A stretch of 64,000 nt of DNA from Ostreococcus lucimarinus CCE9901 (taxonomy: Eukaryota > Chlorophyta > Mamiellophyceae > Mamiellales > Bathycoccaceae). Below, in pieces: positions 9,538 to 20,406 of the stretch. A program made the translations under genes and the position numbers. The number at the start of each line of letters is the position of its first letter. The first letter of the stretch is position 1. The notes beneath the pieces were generated by a model. It had not been told where the DNA came from, ran no database searches, and worked only from the letters and a program-made list of their open reading frames with translations. The stretch covers positions 62,001-126,000 of the forward strand of contig NC_009356.1 of NCBI RefSeq assembly GCF_000092065.1, given 5' to 3'.

Positions 9538-10398
9538 ATGACGCGCGCGCTCGGCGCGACGCGCGCGAGCCGCGGGCGCGTCGCGCGCGTCTCGCGCGTC
9601 TCGCGCGACCGGACGACGCGCCGAGCGCGCGGCGCGACGCGCGTCGAAGCCGCGGCGGATAAAGCGCCGTCGGTCGTCGTGCTCGGAGGGTCGGGATTCG
9701 TCGGCGCGCGCGTCGTCGAGGCGCTCGCGCGCGCGGGCGCGCGCGTGACGACCATCTCTCGCTCGGGACGCGACGCGACGGGCGCGCGCGAGGCGCGGGC
9801 GGTGGATCTGGCGGAGGCGAGCGCGGCGCGCGAGGCGCTGGCGGAGGCGCTGCGAGACGTCGACTGCGTCGTGTCGTGCGTCGGCGTCATCGGCGGCGAT
9901 GACGAGGCGATGCGGAGAGGGAACGGGGATCATAACGTGCTCGCGATCGAGGCGGCGAAGAAAGCGGGCGTCGGGCGGTTCGTGTACGTGAGCGTGGCGA
10001 GCGTCGTGCCGGACGTCGTGGGCAAGACGCCGTTGATGAGGGGGTACTTTGAGGGTAAGCGCGACGCGGAGGCGTGCTTGCGCGAGAATTACGCGGAAGG
10101 TGATTACTTCATCGTGAAACCGAGCTTCATTTACGGCGGGGATGCGTTTTCGTTGACGCCGCCGCGAGTGACGAAGACGTACGGCGACGTCTTGGCCAAG
10201 GTGCTCGGCAGCGGACCCGTCAAGGCTTTGGCGGCGAAAGCGCCGGGACCGATCGCGTTGACGCTCGCGGAACCGGTGAGCGTGGAAGACGTCGCGGGTG
10301 CGTGCGTGGCGGGCGCGATGGGGACGTACAGCGCGTCCAACGTCGTCGACGGGACGGACGACATCAAAAAAGCCGCCGCCGCCGTCGCCGCCGCGTGA
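9538..10398 (+). CDS. Plastid NAD(P)-binding Rossmann-fold protein (atypical SDR, At1g32220-like)
   Basis: A 286-residue protein with an Arg/Ala-rich transit peptide of roughly 40 residues, then a dinucleotide-binding motif VVVLGGSGFVGARVVEAL near residue 47. Further signatures are CVGVIGGD, YVSVASVVP, EGKRDAEACL and VKPSFIYGG. This pattern is that of atypical short-chain dehydrogenases such as the plastoglobule-associated At1g32220 group and NDUFA9-like proteins. The usual SDR YxxxK pair is replaced by a more distant arrangement, so enzymatic activity is uncertain. It is divergently transcribed from the 3-oxoacyl-ACP synthase with 87 bases between the ATGs. The start is the ATG that gives a normal transit peptide. 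Confidence 0.82.
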   Translation: MTRALGATRASRGRVARVSRVSRDRTTRRARGATRVEAAADKAPSVVVLGGSGFVGARVVEALARAGARVTTISRSGRDATGAREARAVDLAEASAAREALAEALRDVDCVVSCVGVIGGDDEAMRRGNGDHNVLAIEAAKKAGVGRFVYVSVASVVPDVVGKTPLMRGYFEGKRDAEACLRENYAEGDYFIVKPSFIYGGDAFSLTPPRVTKTYGDVLAKVLGSGPVKALAAKAPGPIALTLAEPVSVEDVAGACVAGAMGTYSASNVVDGTDDIKKAAAAVAAA

Positions 10399-10487
10399 GT
10401 CGATACGAATGGTTTTGTAACGAAGCGCGCGCGCAATATCATTTCACCGACTGTCGTCCTAAACACAAAAAATACTGTACTCGTTCA

Positions 10488-11738
10488 CTACTTTTTCGTC
10501 CCCTTGATCATGCCGTACGTCATCAAACCTGACTCGAACGCGCGAGCCATGCGTTCGAGGGTGACGATTTCGCGCACAACCTTGTACCACTGGCGAGGCC
10601 CGGCGAACACCACGGGCCACGGATCCCAAACCCCGACCCAGATCGAGTGACGCCACGACACGAGCGTGTTCTTCACCCAGTTCTCCGATCCCGTGCGCGC
10701 CATGGCGCCGGTGCCTCGTAAAAGACGTTCGTATTCCTCGTACGAGATAAAGTACGGGTGCGCCCACTCTTCGTAGAGAAATTGCAAGTTGCTCTTCTCC
10801 TTCTCCGTGAACTCCGGCGGCGTCTCGCGCTGACACCACGTCGCGATGACGATTTTACCACCAGGTTTTAACACTCGCACCATCTCCTCGACGTACTTTT
10901 TCTTATCCGGCATGTGCTCGCCGCTCTCGCACGCCCACACTAAATCAAACGTGTCGTCCTCGAATTCCATCGCCAGCGCATTCATCACCTGGAACTTCGC
11001 GTTCGGCACTCCTTGCTCCGCCGCCAGTTCTGTCGCGCGTTTCACCTGATTCGGCGAGAGCGTAATCCCAGTCACCGACGTGCCTTGACCGAAGCGCTTC
11101 GCCAAGTGTCGAGACGTCCCGCCGATGCCGCACCCGACGTCCAGCACCTTTGCCGGCTTATCAGCCTCGCTCCAATCCGCCATCTCGTCCACGAAATCAA
11201 ATTTGGCTTGAATGAAATCCTTCACCTTGCACCCGAGCAGCGTCCCCGCCCCTTTCGCCAGCTCCTCGTCGCTGTACCATCCCAAGTGTATGTGTTCGCC
11301 CCAGTAATATTCCAATATCCCCTCCTCCGTCCACGCGTCGTACTCCGTCCCGACCGTGTTCGCCCCGTCCACGTACGTTCGACTCGGCGTATCGAACACG
11401 TACTTTATCCCGCGTCCGACCGCGAGCGCCCCGAGCGCGATCGCCGCGTTCTCCGTCGTCGCCCAGCTCGGCGTTCGCGGCGTCGCGTTCGCGCTCGCGC
11501 CCTCGCTCGCGCGTCGCGCGCTCGTCCGCGTCTTCGCCGACGCGACGTCGCCGACCACCGCACCGCGCGCGTTTGAGCGCGGTCGCGCGCTGAGCTCTTC
11601 GATGGACAGCGCGCGCGGCGCGGGCGGCGTCTCGGCGACGGCGCGCGGATGACGTCCTCGATGACGTCGCGGCGTCGCGCGCGCGCGCGCCAGGGGCGCG
11701 CGCGCGCGCTCGGGGGCGAGGCGCGCGCTGGCGAACAT
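10488..11738 (-). CDS. Tocopherol-type (gamma-TMT-like) SAM methyltransferase, plastid
   Basis: A 416-residue protein with a transit-peptide-like basic N-terminus. An internal stretch TEEGILEYYWGEHIHLGWY precedes the SAM site VLDVGCGIGGTSRHLAKRFG at about residue 198. Then follow GITLSPNQVKRA, ESGEHMPDKKKYVEEMVRVL and PGGKIVIATWCQRE. The ESGEHMPDK and WCQRE strings are close to those of gamma-tocopherol methyltransferase (VTE4) and related plastid methyltransferases, so methylation of a tocopherol or other prenylquinone head group is likely. It is longer than plant VTE4 (about 350) because of the N-terminal extension and a C-terminal tail. The exact substrate is inferred. Confidence 0.82.
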   Translation of the reverse strand: MFASARLAPERARAPLARARATPRRHRGRHPRAVAETPPAPRALSIEELSARPRSNARGAVVGDVASAKTRTSARRASEGASANATPRTPSWATTENAAIALGALAVGRGIKYVFDTPSRTYVDGANTVGTEYDAWTEEGILEYYWGEHIHLGWYSDEELAKGAGTLLGCKVKDFIQAKFDFVDEMADWSEADKPAKVLDVGCGIGGTSRHLAKRFGQGTSVTGITLSPNQVKRATELAAEQGVPNAKFQVMNALAMEFEDDTFDLVWACESGEHMPDKKKYVEEMVRVLKPGGKIVIATWCQRETPPEFTEKEKSNLQFLYEEWAHPYFISYEEYERLLRGTGAMARTGSENWVKNTLVSWRHSIWVGVWDPWPVVFAGPRQWYKVVREIVTLERMARAFESGLMTYGMIKGTKK

Positions 11739-11872
11739 CGTCGCGATTCGCGAGCGCGCGCGCGAGGCGCGGTGCGACGCGTGCGAGGCGCGGTGTGACG
11801 CGGACGCGAGTGGATAGAGTGCGTCCAAATGCGTTGCAAGGGACGCGACGAGACGCGACGGCGAAGAAACGC

Positions 11873-12837
11873 TCACTTTTGGCCGAACAAAGACTTGAAC
11901 GCCTTGATGGCGTTGGTGTTGATGAGCGGCTCGTCGAACTTGTCCATGAGCTCGGTGAATTCGGGCTGCTTTTGCACGAATTCCAAGCTCGGGTCGGTGC
12001 GAATCTTGCGGTAGTCGATCCAACCCGCGGACATGCATCGCTTGAGCGCGAGCAAGGATTCATCCGCCTTGCCGAGCTTGGAGAAGCAGCACGCGATGTT
12101 GTACTGAGCGACCTTGTAGATCTCCGTCGTCTTGGAAAAATCGTCACCCATGTAGTTCTTCGGTTCCAACGCCGCGACTTCCTCAAAGACGATTAACGCG
12201 TTGTCGAAATCCTTGCCGTTGTAAAGCTCGATGGCTTCGTCGAACATGTCTAATCTCTGGTTCTCCAACTCGCGCTTTTTGGAGTAGTTGTTCATTTGTT
12301 GTTCCTTCGTCCCGGCGCCGTAGTTACCACCCGCGCGTTCGCTCTTGAACGCCGAGCTCTTTTCGGTTTGTTGAAGCGCCGACAAGTCGCCGTCCATGTC
12401 CGTCATCTTCAAGTAGATGTCGCCGTTTCTATTCTTAATCGCGTACATCACCTGTCCGTACGACTCAGCGCCCCAGATCTCATCCCCGAACGACGCGCTC
12501 ACGGCTTCAATCTTATCGCCGACCTGGAATCGGTCGTAGATCGGGTCCGTGGGGACGAAGACGACGTACGCGCCGCCGTCGTTGCCTCGGTTAAACTTCA
12601 GCTCGATCGGCTTCGGGAGCGTCGCTGTGTGGAAAGGAAACGCGCGTTTCATCGTCAGTCATCGCGCGCGAACGAACACACGAAAGTGGCTCTGGGCGTA
12701 CCTTCGTACGTGTCCCCCTTGGCCGCGCGCACGACGGAGAACCGGCGCGCGATGTGCGAGTGACGTCGATCCTTGGTGAAAGTGGATAACGACGCCGTGT
12801 TGAGCGCCGCGGCGCGCTGGGCGTGCAGAGCGGACAT
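11873..12837 (-). CDS. PDZ/TPR plastid protein (MET1-like), spliced
   Basis: The product is 295 residues after splicing. Exon 1 (12837-12702) gives a plastid transit peptide ending RRFSVVRAAKGDTYE. Exon 2 (12624-11873) continues ATLPKPIELKFNRGNDGGAY, the start of a PDZ-like domain, and ends with TPR-like helices (DMFDEAIELYNGKDFDNALI, YKVAQYNIACCFSKLGKADE). The 77-base intron 12701-12625 has donor GTACGC, branch ACTGACG and acceptor CACAG. Presequence, PDZ and TPR in this order resemble Arabidopsis MET1, a thylakoid protein that helps photosystem II assembly and repair. Without the intron the PDZ start would lack an import signal. The function is inferred from this domain order. Confidence 0.8.
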
Positions 12838-14980
12838 AAATGCGTGCGTGTGCGTACGCGCGGGGCTCGTTCGCGCGGAATAGGCGCGCGCGGTGACGAC
12901 GGAGCGTCGAGAACTGTGGAACGAGGCGCTACGGCGACGAGATAAAGCGCGAGCGGCGGCTGAGAAGCGAGGGATGACTTTCGCGCGTTGTGTGCGTTAC
13001 AACGAACGACGAGCGATGGTGGCCTAGGTGTGAGGAAAAAGTAACGTCGTGTGGTCAGCGTCTCGAATGCGAGCAAACGCGAGATTGGATTTAGTCCGTA
13101 ATTTAGTGACGTTCGCGCCGTAAGGATGCGCGCTCGTCGTGGAGTCATTGGACCACAAACCGGTTGTCTGGCCGGCGTCCCGCGAGCGGGACAAGATTGA
13201 TGTGCGCGACGGAAGTAAAAAGATCATCTCCACCGTTAAGTAAGGAGCGCCTTAGGCAAAGTCGCGGGAGGTTTTGTCGAAAAAGCGTCCTCGGTTGGAC
13301 TCGGACGTTTGGCCGTCGGAACGATTCGGCGGCGGCGGTGCGGTGTACAAAGCCTCGGGAAGTTTGAAGCAATGTAATTAGTGTTCATTCACGACGTCTT
13401 AAGAAACGAGTTGTTCGTCATCGACTTCGTACGCCACACCTCGCACACCCGGTATCGTTCGTTCAATCAAACATTCGTCCGCAGGAAGAAAATCTCGCGA
13501 CGAACCAAAGCTCATTACTTCTTAGAGGTTGATTAAGCCTCACGGTGAAATCAGCATCGGTTTTTGGAATCACGGCAAAGCGTTCATCGCGAGCGAGAAA
13601 ACGTAAGCAATCGTCGAGAGATGTCGCGCTGACGATTGAGCAGGCGACTGTGGATAGCAGCCACCTACTCACCCATGTCAACGCTGTCGGCTGTACCTTA
13701 GAACGACGGGAGAGCAGCACATGCGGCCGAAGCCTGATCAGCCCTCTGCTTTGTCAAGGAAACGAGGACGAGCAAACCGAATCGATAGAACGCGCCGTGA
13801 CACGTACCTGGCGTTCACGACCCTCAATGGTAGTTTTTGCCATGCCTGCGAATGAAAGAAAAGAGGCGTAAAGGTGAGTCTTGCGCGCGTCGTCGAACGA
13901 ATGTGGTGGAACTACGGAGGAATTTCGACGACTTGTAAACGCCAAAGCTCCACGGAGAGCCCATCCCCTTTTAATCTCGCCTTCGCTCAAAACTGACACG
14001 CGGAATTGAATCGCGGGGGTTCTAATTCCTCGATTCTCTGCGGGCAGCTCTGCAGCGAAGGCTTTCGCCGACGAAAAATACGTCGCGTCGTTCGTCGTCC
14101 CGTCCCCGAGCGAGCACCCGTTCACGACTCCCACGGCGCGATCGCCTCAGTCGAAAGATGGTGAATTATGTTTTGATTCTTCACGGTGTTCAGCCAGTAT
14201 GGACACGTTTACATCCCAGACGTCGGCCGCTTCGATCCCGGGCGTTGCTCTCGCGCGAAGGCCGCCGACGACGCCGACGACGACGCGCCGAATGTGAAAT
14301 CGAATAAGGGCGCGCGTCGAGTCGATTCCCCCGACGCGCGCGTGACAATGATCGACCTCTCTATTCACTCTCGGGCGCGTTAGGTTTCCCTTCGGACGCG
14401 CGGCATGGCGGTTATCAGCCGCCCCGCGACCCGTACACACAAACGCCCGCGCGCGCGAGAAAAACAACCGAAACAACCAACACCAACAATCCCTCTCCAC
14501 CGCGTCTCGGCCGATATGCTCAATTGACGTCACGACGACGCGCGCGGTTTTATTCCGGGTAACTAATCCGGCCGCGCGCGCGTCTCAGTAGCCAAGCGTA
14601 AAAGTTTTCGTCATCGACGTTCGGGCGATTGATGTTCGCGTGGCGTGATTCTTCGCGTCGAGGTCTCGCGCGTCGTCGTCGACGCGCGTCGCGTCGCCGT
14701 CGCGCGCGTCGCGTTCGCGCGCGTCGTCGCGCGCATCGCGTCGTCGTCGCGCGCACCTCGCGTCGCGTCTCGCGCGTCGTCGCGCGCGCGAAGTGCGGCG
14801 CGCGCGCGCGCCGGCGGCGGCCCAATAAACCACGCACAATACGACACCACGGGCGATTTTCGCTCGAAAATGCCGCGCGCGATAAATCGAGGGTTTTGCG
14901 CGAGGTGTCGCGCCCCGGCGAGGCGGCGATCGCGCGTCGTCGATCCGCCTTTTAGCGACGCGCGACCGTCCGTCGACACC
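12838..14980. other. 2.1-kb region without a confident gene; splice-like signals on both strands
   Basis: This is the longest gap in the window. Bases 13,020-14,200 look less GC-rich than the surroundings, and open frames are short (at most about 128 codons, several without an ATG). Splice-like signals are present. On the + strand there are a donor AAAG/GTGAGT at 13,873 and an intron-like 41-base stretch GTAAGC...CTGAC...GAGCAG near 13,601-13,641. On the - strand a short frame MAKTTIEGRERQ is preceded by a pyrimidine-rich acceptor and followed by CAG/GTACGT. I could not assemble any protein with a recognisable domain. From 14,560 the DNA is CGCG-rich low-complexity sequence leading into the eL15 promoter. 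It could hold a small spliced gene, a non-coding RNA or mobile-element debris. Confidence 0.4.
14525..14532. promoter_or_regulatory. Perfect CRE-type palindrome TGACGTCA
   Basis: The octamer TGACGTCA is the classic bZIP (CREB/ATF, TGA-type) site. It lies about 450 bases upstream of the eL15 start, in non-coding DNA. A chance match is possible in a GC-rich genome. Confidence 0.3.
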
Positions 14981-15854
14981 ATGGGGGTGCGTCTCGCGAC
15001 GCTCGACGCTCGACGCGATGCGCTCGACGCGCGCTCGACGCGCGCCGCGGATCTCGCGTCGCGCGCGCGACGCGCGACGACGACGACGACGCGACGCGAA
15101 CGCGACGCTAGGGCTTTGAGCCCTCGCGCGCGCCGTCGCGGAAGACGACGATGCGCGAGCGCGCGTCGACGACCGCCGACGCGCGAGACGAGTGAAAACG
15201 TAGAAGAAATACTGACGAATCGCGCGCGAGTCGTTCGCTCGATAGGCTTACAAGTATGTGGAAGAACTTTGGAAGAAGAAGCAATCCGATGTGATGCGCT
15301 TCTTGCAGCGGATTCGCGTGTGGGAGTACCGGCAGTTGCCGTCCATCTGCCGCGTGACGCGACCGACGCGACCGGATAAGGCTCGACGACTTGGATACAA
15401 GGCCAAGCAAGGTTTCTGCATCTACCGCGCGCGCGTGCGCCGCGGTGGACGCAAACGACCGGTGGCGAAGGGTCAGGTGTACGGGAAGCCGGTGCACTGC
15501 GGTATCACGAAGTTGAAGTTTGCGCGCAACTTGCGATCGGTCGCGGAGGAACGCGCGGCGCGACGATGCGGCGCTTTGCGAGTGTTGAACTCGTACTGGT
15601 TGAACCAAGACTCGGTGTACAAGTACTATGAGGTGATCATGGTGGACCCGATGCACAAGTGCGTGCGCAACGACCCGCGCATCAACTGGATCTGCAACCC
15701 GACGCACAAGCACCGCGAAATGCGCGGTCTCACGTCCGCGGGGCGCAAGTACCGTGGCTTGCACGGCAAGGGTCACAACTTCACCAAGTCTCGTCCGTCC
15801 AAGCGGGCCACCTGGAGAAACAACAACCGCTTGTCCTACCGTCGCTACCGTTAG
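14981..15854 (+). CDS. RPL15: Cytosolic large-subunit ribosomal protein eL15 (spliced)
   Basis: A component of the 60S ribosomal subunit. Exon 1 is only six bases (ATGGGG at 14981-14986, start context GACACCATGG). Exon 2 (15246-15854) continues [20 protein letters not shown]. Together they give the canonical eL15 N-terminus [11 protein letters not shown] and a product of 204 residues, the usual family length. The intron 14987-15245 (259 bases) has donor GTGCGT, branch ACTGACG and acceptor GATAG. It contains a small perfect hairpin AGGGCT-TTG-AGCCCT at 15,110-15,124. The protein is strongly conserved throughout, ending [16 protein letters not shown]. An intron directly after the first codons is typical of ribosomal protein genes. 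Confidence 0.97.
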
Positions 15855-16036
15855 AACAGGGTTTCGAAGAAAAGTTAGTCGAGCACCACTTTTTAGCATA
15901 TTTGCTTGCTTGCGAATTTGTAATTACATCTTGGCGAGTGAACTTCCTTTAAGTAGTCTTGAACTCTCGCGAATCGTACAGAGGGATTATAGTGGCGGCG
16001 ATAAAGCTCGCTCGCGACGGCGCGACGTCGGAGGGC

Positions 16037-18880
16037 TTACACTTTCTTGGCTCGAATCGCGGCTTGCGCCGCGGCGAGACGTGCGATGGGCACGCGGAAC
16101 GGCGAACACGAGACGTAGTCGAGACCGCTCTTCGCGAAGAACTCGACAGAGATCGGTTCGCCACCGTGCTCACCGCAAATCCCAACCTTCAAGTCGGGGC
16201 GCGTGGAGCGACCGCGCTCAACGGACATTTGGACGAGTTGCCCGACGCCGTCGACGTCGATGACTTGGAAAGGATCGTGCTTCAGCACACCTTTTTCGAG
16301 GTACGTGGGCAGGAACTTACCCACGTCATCGCGAGAGTAACCGAACGTCATTTGCGTCAAGTCATTCGTACCGAACGAGAAGAACTCGGCGTGTTTGGCG
16401 ATTTCATTCGACAACAGCGCCGCGCGAGGAATCTCGATCATGGTACCCACGCGGTATTCCACAGAGTCCCCACGCTCGCCGAAGACGACGTCCGCGGTTT
16501 GACGAATCAACGCCACTTGATCTTCGAGTTCGGCGACGGTGCCGACGAGCGGGACCATGATGTCGGGAATCGGCGACGCGCCCTCGGCTTTGGCTTCGCA
16601 CGCGGCTTCGAGAATGGCGCGAACTTGCATTCGCGCGATTTCTGGATACGTGATGGCCAATCGGCAGCCGCGGAAACCCAACATCGGGTTCACTTCGACG
16701 AGCTTTTCGATGCGCTCGACGATGTCTTCTTCAGTCTCGCCAGTGTCCTCGCTGAGAAGTTGAACGACGTCGTCCAACTCGCCGTCGGGCAAGAACTCGT
16801 GAAGCGGAGGATCGAGAAGGCGAATGGTCACCGGCAAACCGCTCATGGCGTGGAAGATGCCCTTGAAATCATCTCGCTGGAACGGCAACAGCGCATCGAG
16901 CGCGGCTTCGCGGGAGGGCGTGTCCTTGGCCATGATCATCCGACGCACGGTTCGAATGCGCTCGCCGCTGCCAAAGAACATGTGCTCCGTGCGCACGAGA
17001 CCGATGCCTTCGGCACCGTTGGCGCGCGCCGCGGCGGCATCTTCGGGCGTATCGGCGTTTGTCAGCACCTTCATGTCACGGAATTCGTCGACCCAAGACA
17101 TGAACGTGCCCAAATCTTCGCTCACAGTCGGTGGCATGAGATCGGCGCGACCGCGAATGATTTCGCCCGTGGTACCGTTCAAGCTCAACCAGTCGTTTTC
17201 ATGAAGCGTGACGCCACCCAAAGTGAACGTGCGCGCGTGCTCGTCGATGGACAACTCGCCGCAGCCAGAGACGCACGTCTTACCCCAGCCGCGAGCGACG
17301 ACGGCGGCGTGCGACGTCATGCCGCCGCGCGCGGTCAAGATGCCCTCGGCGGCGTCCATGCCGCCGACGTCCTCGGGCGAGGTTTCGACGCGAACCAAGA
17401 TGACCTTGCGACCTTCGGCTTTCGCGGCTTCGGCGTCTTCGGTGCTGAAGACGATTTGTCCGACGGCGGCGCCCGGTGACGCGGGCAAGCCGGCGCCGAT
17501 GACGTCGGCCTTGTACGCGCCCTCGTCTTTAAACTGCGGATGAAGCAGTTGATCGACGTGCGTGGGTTCGACCATTTGCACGGCTTCTTCCTTGGTCACC
17601 AAGCCTTCCTTCACGAAGTCGACCGCCATTTTCACCGCGCCCGCGCCCGTGCGCTTGCCCGAGCGACATTGAAGCATGAAGAGTTGGCCGTCCTCGACGG
17701 TGAATTCGATGTCTTGCATGTCTTTGAAGTGCAATTCCAAGAGTTCCGTGTTCTTCACCAACTGCTCGTACGCCGCGGGCAACGCGTCCTTCATGGTTGA
17801 GATATCGCTCGGCGTGCGAATGCCCGCGACGACGTCCTCGCCTTGAGCGTTGACCAAGTACTCGCCGTAGAGCTTATTCTCGCCCGTGCTCGGATTTCTC
17901 GTGAACAACACCCCCGTTCCGGAAGTCTCGCCCATGTTCCCGAACACCATGGCTTGAATGTTCACAGCCGTGCCTCGCAAACCGGTGATCTTGTTGATGG
18001 CCATGTACTTCTTCGCCCGGTCGCTGTTCCACGAGTCGAAGACGGCGTACGTGGCGAGACGCAACTGCTCGAGCGGATCTTGCGGAAACGACACGTTTTC
18101 CGAGGCGTACACCCCCTTGTAGATCTCAACCAAGTCGCGCAAGTTTTGCTCGCTCAGTCCTTCGTCCGAATCCACCCCGACGTCGCGCTTCAGCGTCTCC
18201 AGCGCGTGTTCAAACTTGCCGTGATCGATCCCCATGACGACGTTGCCGTACATGTCGAGAAATCGGCGATACGAGTCAAACGCGAAGCGTCCACCGGCGC
18301 GTCGAGCCAACCCCTCGACCACGGAATCGTTCAACCCAAGATTCAGCACCGTGTCCATCATCCCCGGCATCGACACCGCCGCGCCGCTCCTCACGGACAC
18401 CAACAGCGGATTTTCCGCGTCCCCCAGCGTCTTCCCCAGCGCCGCCTCCACGTGCGCCAGCCCCGCGACCATCTCCTCCCACGCCCCCTCCGGCAGCGCC
18501 CCACCGTTCGCGTGAAAGTCCGCGCACGTCTCCGTGTCCACGGTGAATCCCGGCGGCACGCTCAGCCCGACGCGCGACATCTCCGCCAGATTCGCCCCCT
18601 TCCCTCCCAGGCGCGCCTTCGCGTCGCGCGCGCCCTCCGCCCGTCCCCCTCCGAATCGAAACACCCGTCCGAGCCCCCCCGAGGCCGCGTTCGCGATCGC
18701 GCGTTCGCTCGCGTCCGTCGCCTCGTTCCCGTTCGCGTCCGTCACCGACGCGCGCGCGCCGCGTCGCGCGCGCGCCCCGTTCGCGCGCTTCCGCGTCGTC
18801 GACGTCGGCGCCATCGTTTTCGCGCCGGTTGGCCTTCTCGCCGTCGGCTGCGTCATCGTTCGCGTCATCGATCGCGCCAT
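16037..18880 (-). CDS. PPDK: Pyruvate, phosphate dikinase (PPDK)
   Basis: Interconverts pyruvate, ATP and phosphate with PEP, AMP and pyrophosphate. The 947-residue length equals that of plant PPDK. The nucleotide-binding start [20 protein letters not shown], the phospho-histidine loop [15 protein letters not shown] (His at about residue 524) and the C-terminal PEP/pyruvate barrel with [13 protein letters not shown] and [10 protein letters not shown] are all present. About 95 residues before the catalytic core are Arg/Thr/Ala-rich and resemble a plastid presequence, but several in-frame ATGs there leave the true start and location open. With pyruvate formate-lyase and its activase in the same window, a role in fermentative or gluconeogenic pyruvate metabolism is plausible. 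Confidence 0.96.
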   Translation of the reverse strand: MARSMTRTMTQPTARRPTGAKTMAPTSTTRKRANGARARRGARASVTDANGNEATDASERAIANAASGGLGRVFRFGGGRAEGARDAKARLGGKGANLAEMSRVGLSVPPGFTVDTETCADFHANGGALPEGAWEEMVAGLAHVEAALGKTLGDAENPLLVSVRSGAAVSMPGMMDTVLNLGLNDSVVEGLARRAGGRFAFDSYRRFLDMYGNVVMGIDHGKFEHALETLKRDVGVDSDEGLSEQNLRDLVEIYKGVYASENVSFPQDPLEQLRLATYAVFDSWNSDRAKKYMAINKITGLRGTAVNIQAMVFGNMGETSGTGVLFTRNPSTGENKLYGEYLVNAQGEDVVAGIRTPSDISTMKDALPAAYEQLVKNTELLELHFKDMQDIEFTVEDGQLFMLQCRSGKRTGAGAVKMAVDFVKEGLVTKEEAVQMVEPTHVDQLLHPQFKDEGAYKADVIGAGLPASPGAAVGQIVFSTEDAEAAKAEGRKVILVRVETSPEDVGGMDAAEGILTARGGMTSHAAVVARGWGKTCVSGCGELSIDEHARTFTLGGVTLHENDWLSLNGTTGEIIRGRADLMPPTVSEDLGTFMSWVDEFRDMKVLTNADTPEDAAAARANGAEGIGLVRTEHMFFGSGERIRTVRRMIMAKDTPSREAALDALLPFQRDDFKGIFHAMSGLPVTIRLLDPPLHEFLPDGELDDVVQLLSEDTGETEEDIVERIEKLVEVNPMLGFRGCRLAITYPEIARMQVRAILEAACEAKAEGASPIPDIMVPLVGTVAELEDQVALIRQTADVVFGERGDSVEYRVGTMIEIPRAALLSNEIAKHAEFFSFGTNDLTQMTFGYSRDDVGKFLPTYLEKGVLKHDPFQVIDVDGVGQLVQMSVERGRSTRPDLKVGICGEHGGEPISVEFFAKSGLDYVSCSPFRVPIARLAAAQAAIRAKKV

Positions 18881-19231
18881 CGTCGGTTGTCGCGACGGTC
18901 GGCGCGCGCGTGAACGTCGTTCGGACGTACCCCGAACGATCGGTCGCGCGCGCGGCGCGTGCGCGTGTCGCGGCGTCGCGCTTTGACGCGCGCGCGACGA
19001 CGATGCGTCGATCGAGCGGCACCCTCCCTCGCGAGGGGCCTCGGGGCCTCGATCGATCGCGCGGCGCGCGAAAATAGCGCTCGAGGCCCCCTGAGTACGG
19101 GTTTTCGGCGTTTTCCGGGTGTCGGGGCGTGCGTGGCCCGGGGGTCGGACACACGGGTGTGTGTAAACAGTCATTACGTGTATTTATTTATTTATGCATG
19201 TACGCATCGCGACGCGCGCGATCGCTCGCCC
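18881..19231. other. Divergent promoter region
   Basis: A 351-base spacer between the starts of PPDK (-) and the ER-type reductase (+). It is CGCG-rich except for an AT-rich string (TATTTATTTATTTATG) at about 19,179-19,197, 40-50 bases before the + strand start. This could serve as a TATA-like element. No gene is seen. Confidence 0.4.
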
Positions 19232-20272
19232 ATGCCGCCGTCGACGATTCGCGCGCGCCGCATTGATTCGAACGCGTCGTCGCAAAACATGGGCGTGCTG
19301 TGGGCGCTTCCGGTGCCGTACGCCCGCGCGATGCTGCGCGACACCTTCGTCGACGCGATCGCGACGCGCGTCTTGGCGCTGTACGGCCTCGTCGCGCTCG
19401 GGACGTACGCGATGCCGAAACTGTGGGTGCAGATGATGCCGGCGCAAAATTTAAGGAAAAAGTACGGCGCGACGTGGGCGCTCGTCACGGGCGGGTCGAC
19501 GGGGATCGGACGATCGCTCGCGGAGGCGCTGTTGGATCAAGGGCTGAACGTCGCGATCGCGGCGCTGGACGACGAGGCGCTGGTGGAGACGACGAAGGCG
19601 CTGCGGGAGCGACACGGGGCGAAGCGCGAGGTGCGGGCGATCGCGGTGAACCTCGGGGATCGCTCGGGAGGGTACGTGGACGTCATCGCGCGCGCGATGG
19701 AGGACGTGGACGTGCAGTGCGTGTTCAACAACGCGGGGTTCATGCTGACGGGGTTTTTCGATAAGCAACCGTTGGAAAAGTTGAACGCGAATCACGAGTG
19801 CAACGCGACGAGCGCGATGCGAATCACGCACGTCTTCGTGACGAGAATGCTGGAGAAGAAACTGCGAGGGTGCGTGGTGTTCACGTCGAGCGCGGCGGCG
19901 TGTCAACCGACGCCGTTTTCGGCGCTCTACGGCGCGACGAAGGCGTACGTATCCTCCTTCGCGGCGAACATCGGCGTCGAGTTGAAATCTCGCGGCGTCG
20001 ACGTCTGCGCGGTGCATCCGTCGCCGGTGGCGTCCCGTTTCTACGACAACGCCCACAAGTTGGATTCGTTGAACTTTTTCATGAAGTTCGCGGTGAAGCC
20101 CGAAGAGCTGCCGACGGAGATGTTCCGCCCGATCGGTCGCGTGTTGTGGCACGACGTCGGCGCCGTCGCCGTCGGCTTTCGCATGCTCCTCAAGCTCCTC
20201 GACTACGGTTTCTTCGCCACCCTCATCTCTCGCTTCGCCCACTTCATGGGCGATTACAAAAAGAACGTGTAG
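19232..20272 (+). CDS. ER-type short-chain dehydrogenase (3-ketoacyl-CoA reductase / 17beta-HSD12 family)
   Basis: A 346-residue membrane-associated SDR. A hydrophobic N-terminus precedes LRKKYGATWALVTGGSTGIG; the cofactor loop TGGSTGIG is near residue 85. Then come NNAGF, the catalytic serine segment VVFTSSAAACQP and the active-site pair YGATK (Tyr about 233). This is the layout of the very-long-chain 3-ketoacyl-CoA reductase (KCR, let-767, 17beta-HSD12) family, which reduces 3-ketoacyl-CoA during fatty acid elongation in the ER. A second in-frame ATG at 19289 (context AAACATGGG) would give 327 residues, nearer the family norm, and may be the true start. The precise substrate is inferred. 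Confidence 0.82.
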   Translation: MPPSTIRARRIDSNASSQNMGVLWALPVPYARAMLRDTFVDAIATRVLALYGLVALGTYAMPKLWVQMMPAQNLRKKYGATWALVTGGSTGIGRSLAEALLDQGLNVAIAALDDEALVETTKALRERHGAKREVRAIAVNLGDRSGGYVDVIARAMEDVDVQCVFNNAGFMLTGFFDKQPLEKLNANHECNATSAMRITHVFVTRMLEKKLRGCVVFTSSAAACQPTPFSALYGATKAYVSSFAANIGVELKSRGVDVCAVHPSPVASRFYDNAHKLDSLNFFMKFAVKPEELPTEMFRPIGRVLWHDVGAVAVGFRMLLKLLDYGFFATLISRFAHFMGDYKKNV

Positions 20273-20406
20273 ATTGTCATCGCATCGTCGTTTCACCGCG
20301 AATCGCGCGCCGCGCGACGAACGAGCAACACCGAACCGCCGCGCGCCGACGAGCAACACCAAACCGTCGCGCGACGATCCAGCCCCACAACCCGTCGCCG
20401 CGCGCG

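Noticed and set aside
9451-9933. N-terminal extension of the 3-oxoacyl-ACP synthase
   Set aside because: It overlaps the divergent Rossmann-fold gene and would make an atypically long Arg/Ala presequence.
13545-13871. 108-codon plus-strand frame and 126-codon minus-strand frame at 13,754-14,134
   Set aside because: The plus frame reads through splice-like signals, the minus frame has no initial ATG, and neither has a recognisable domain. Kept only as part of the unexplained region.
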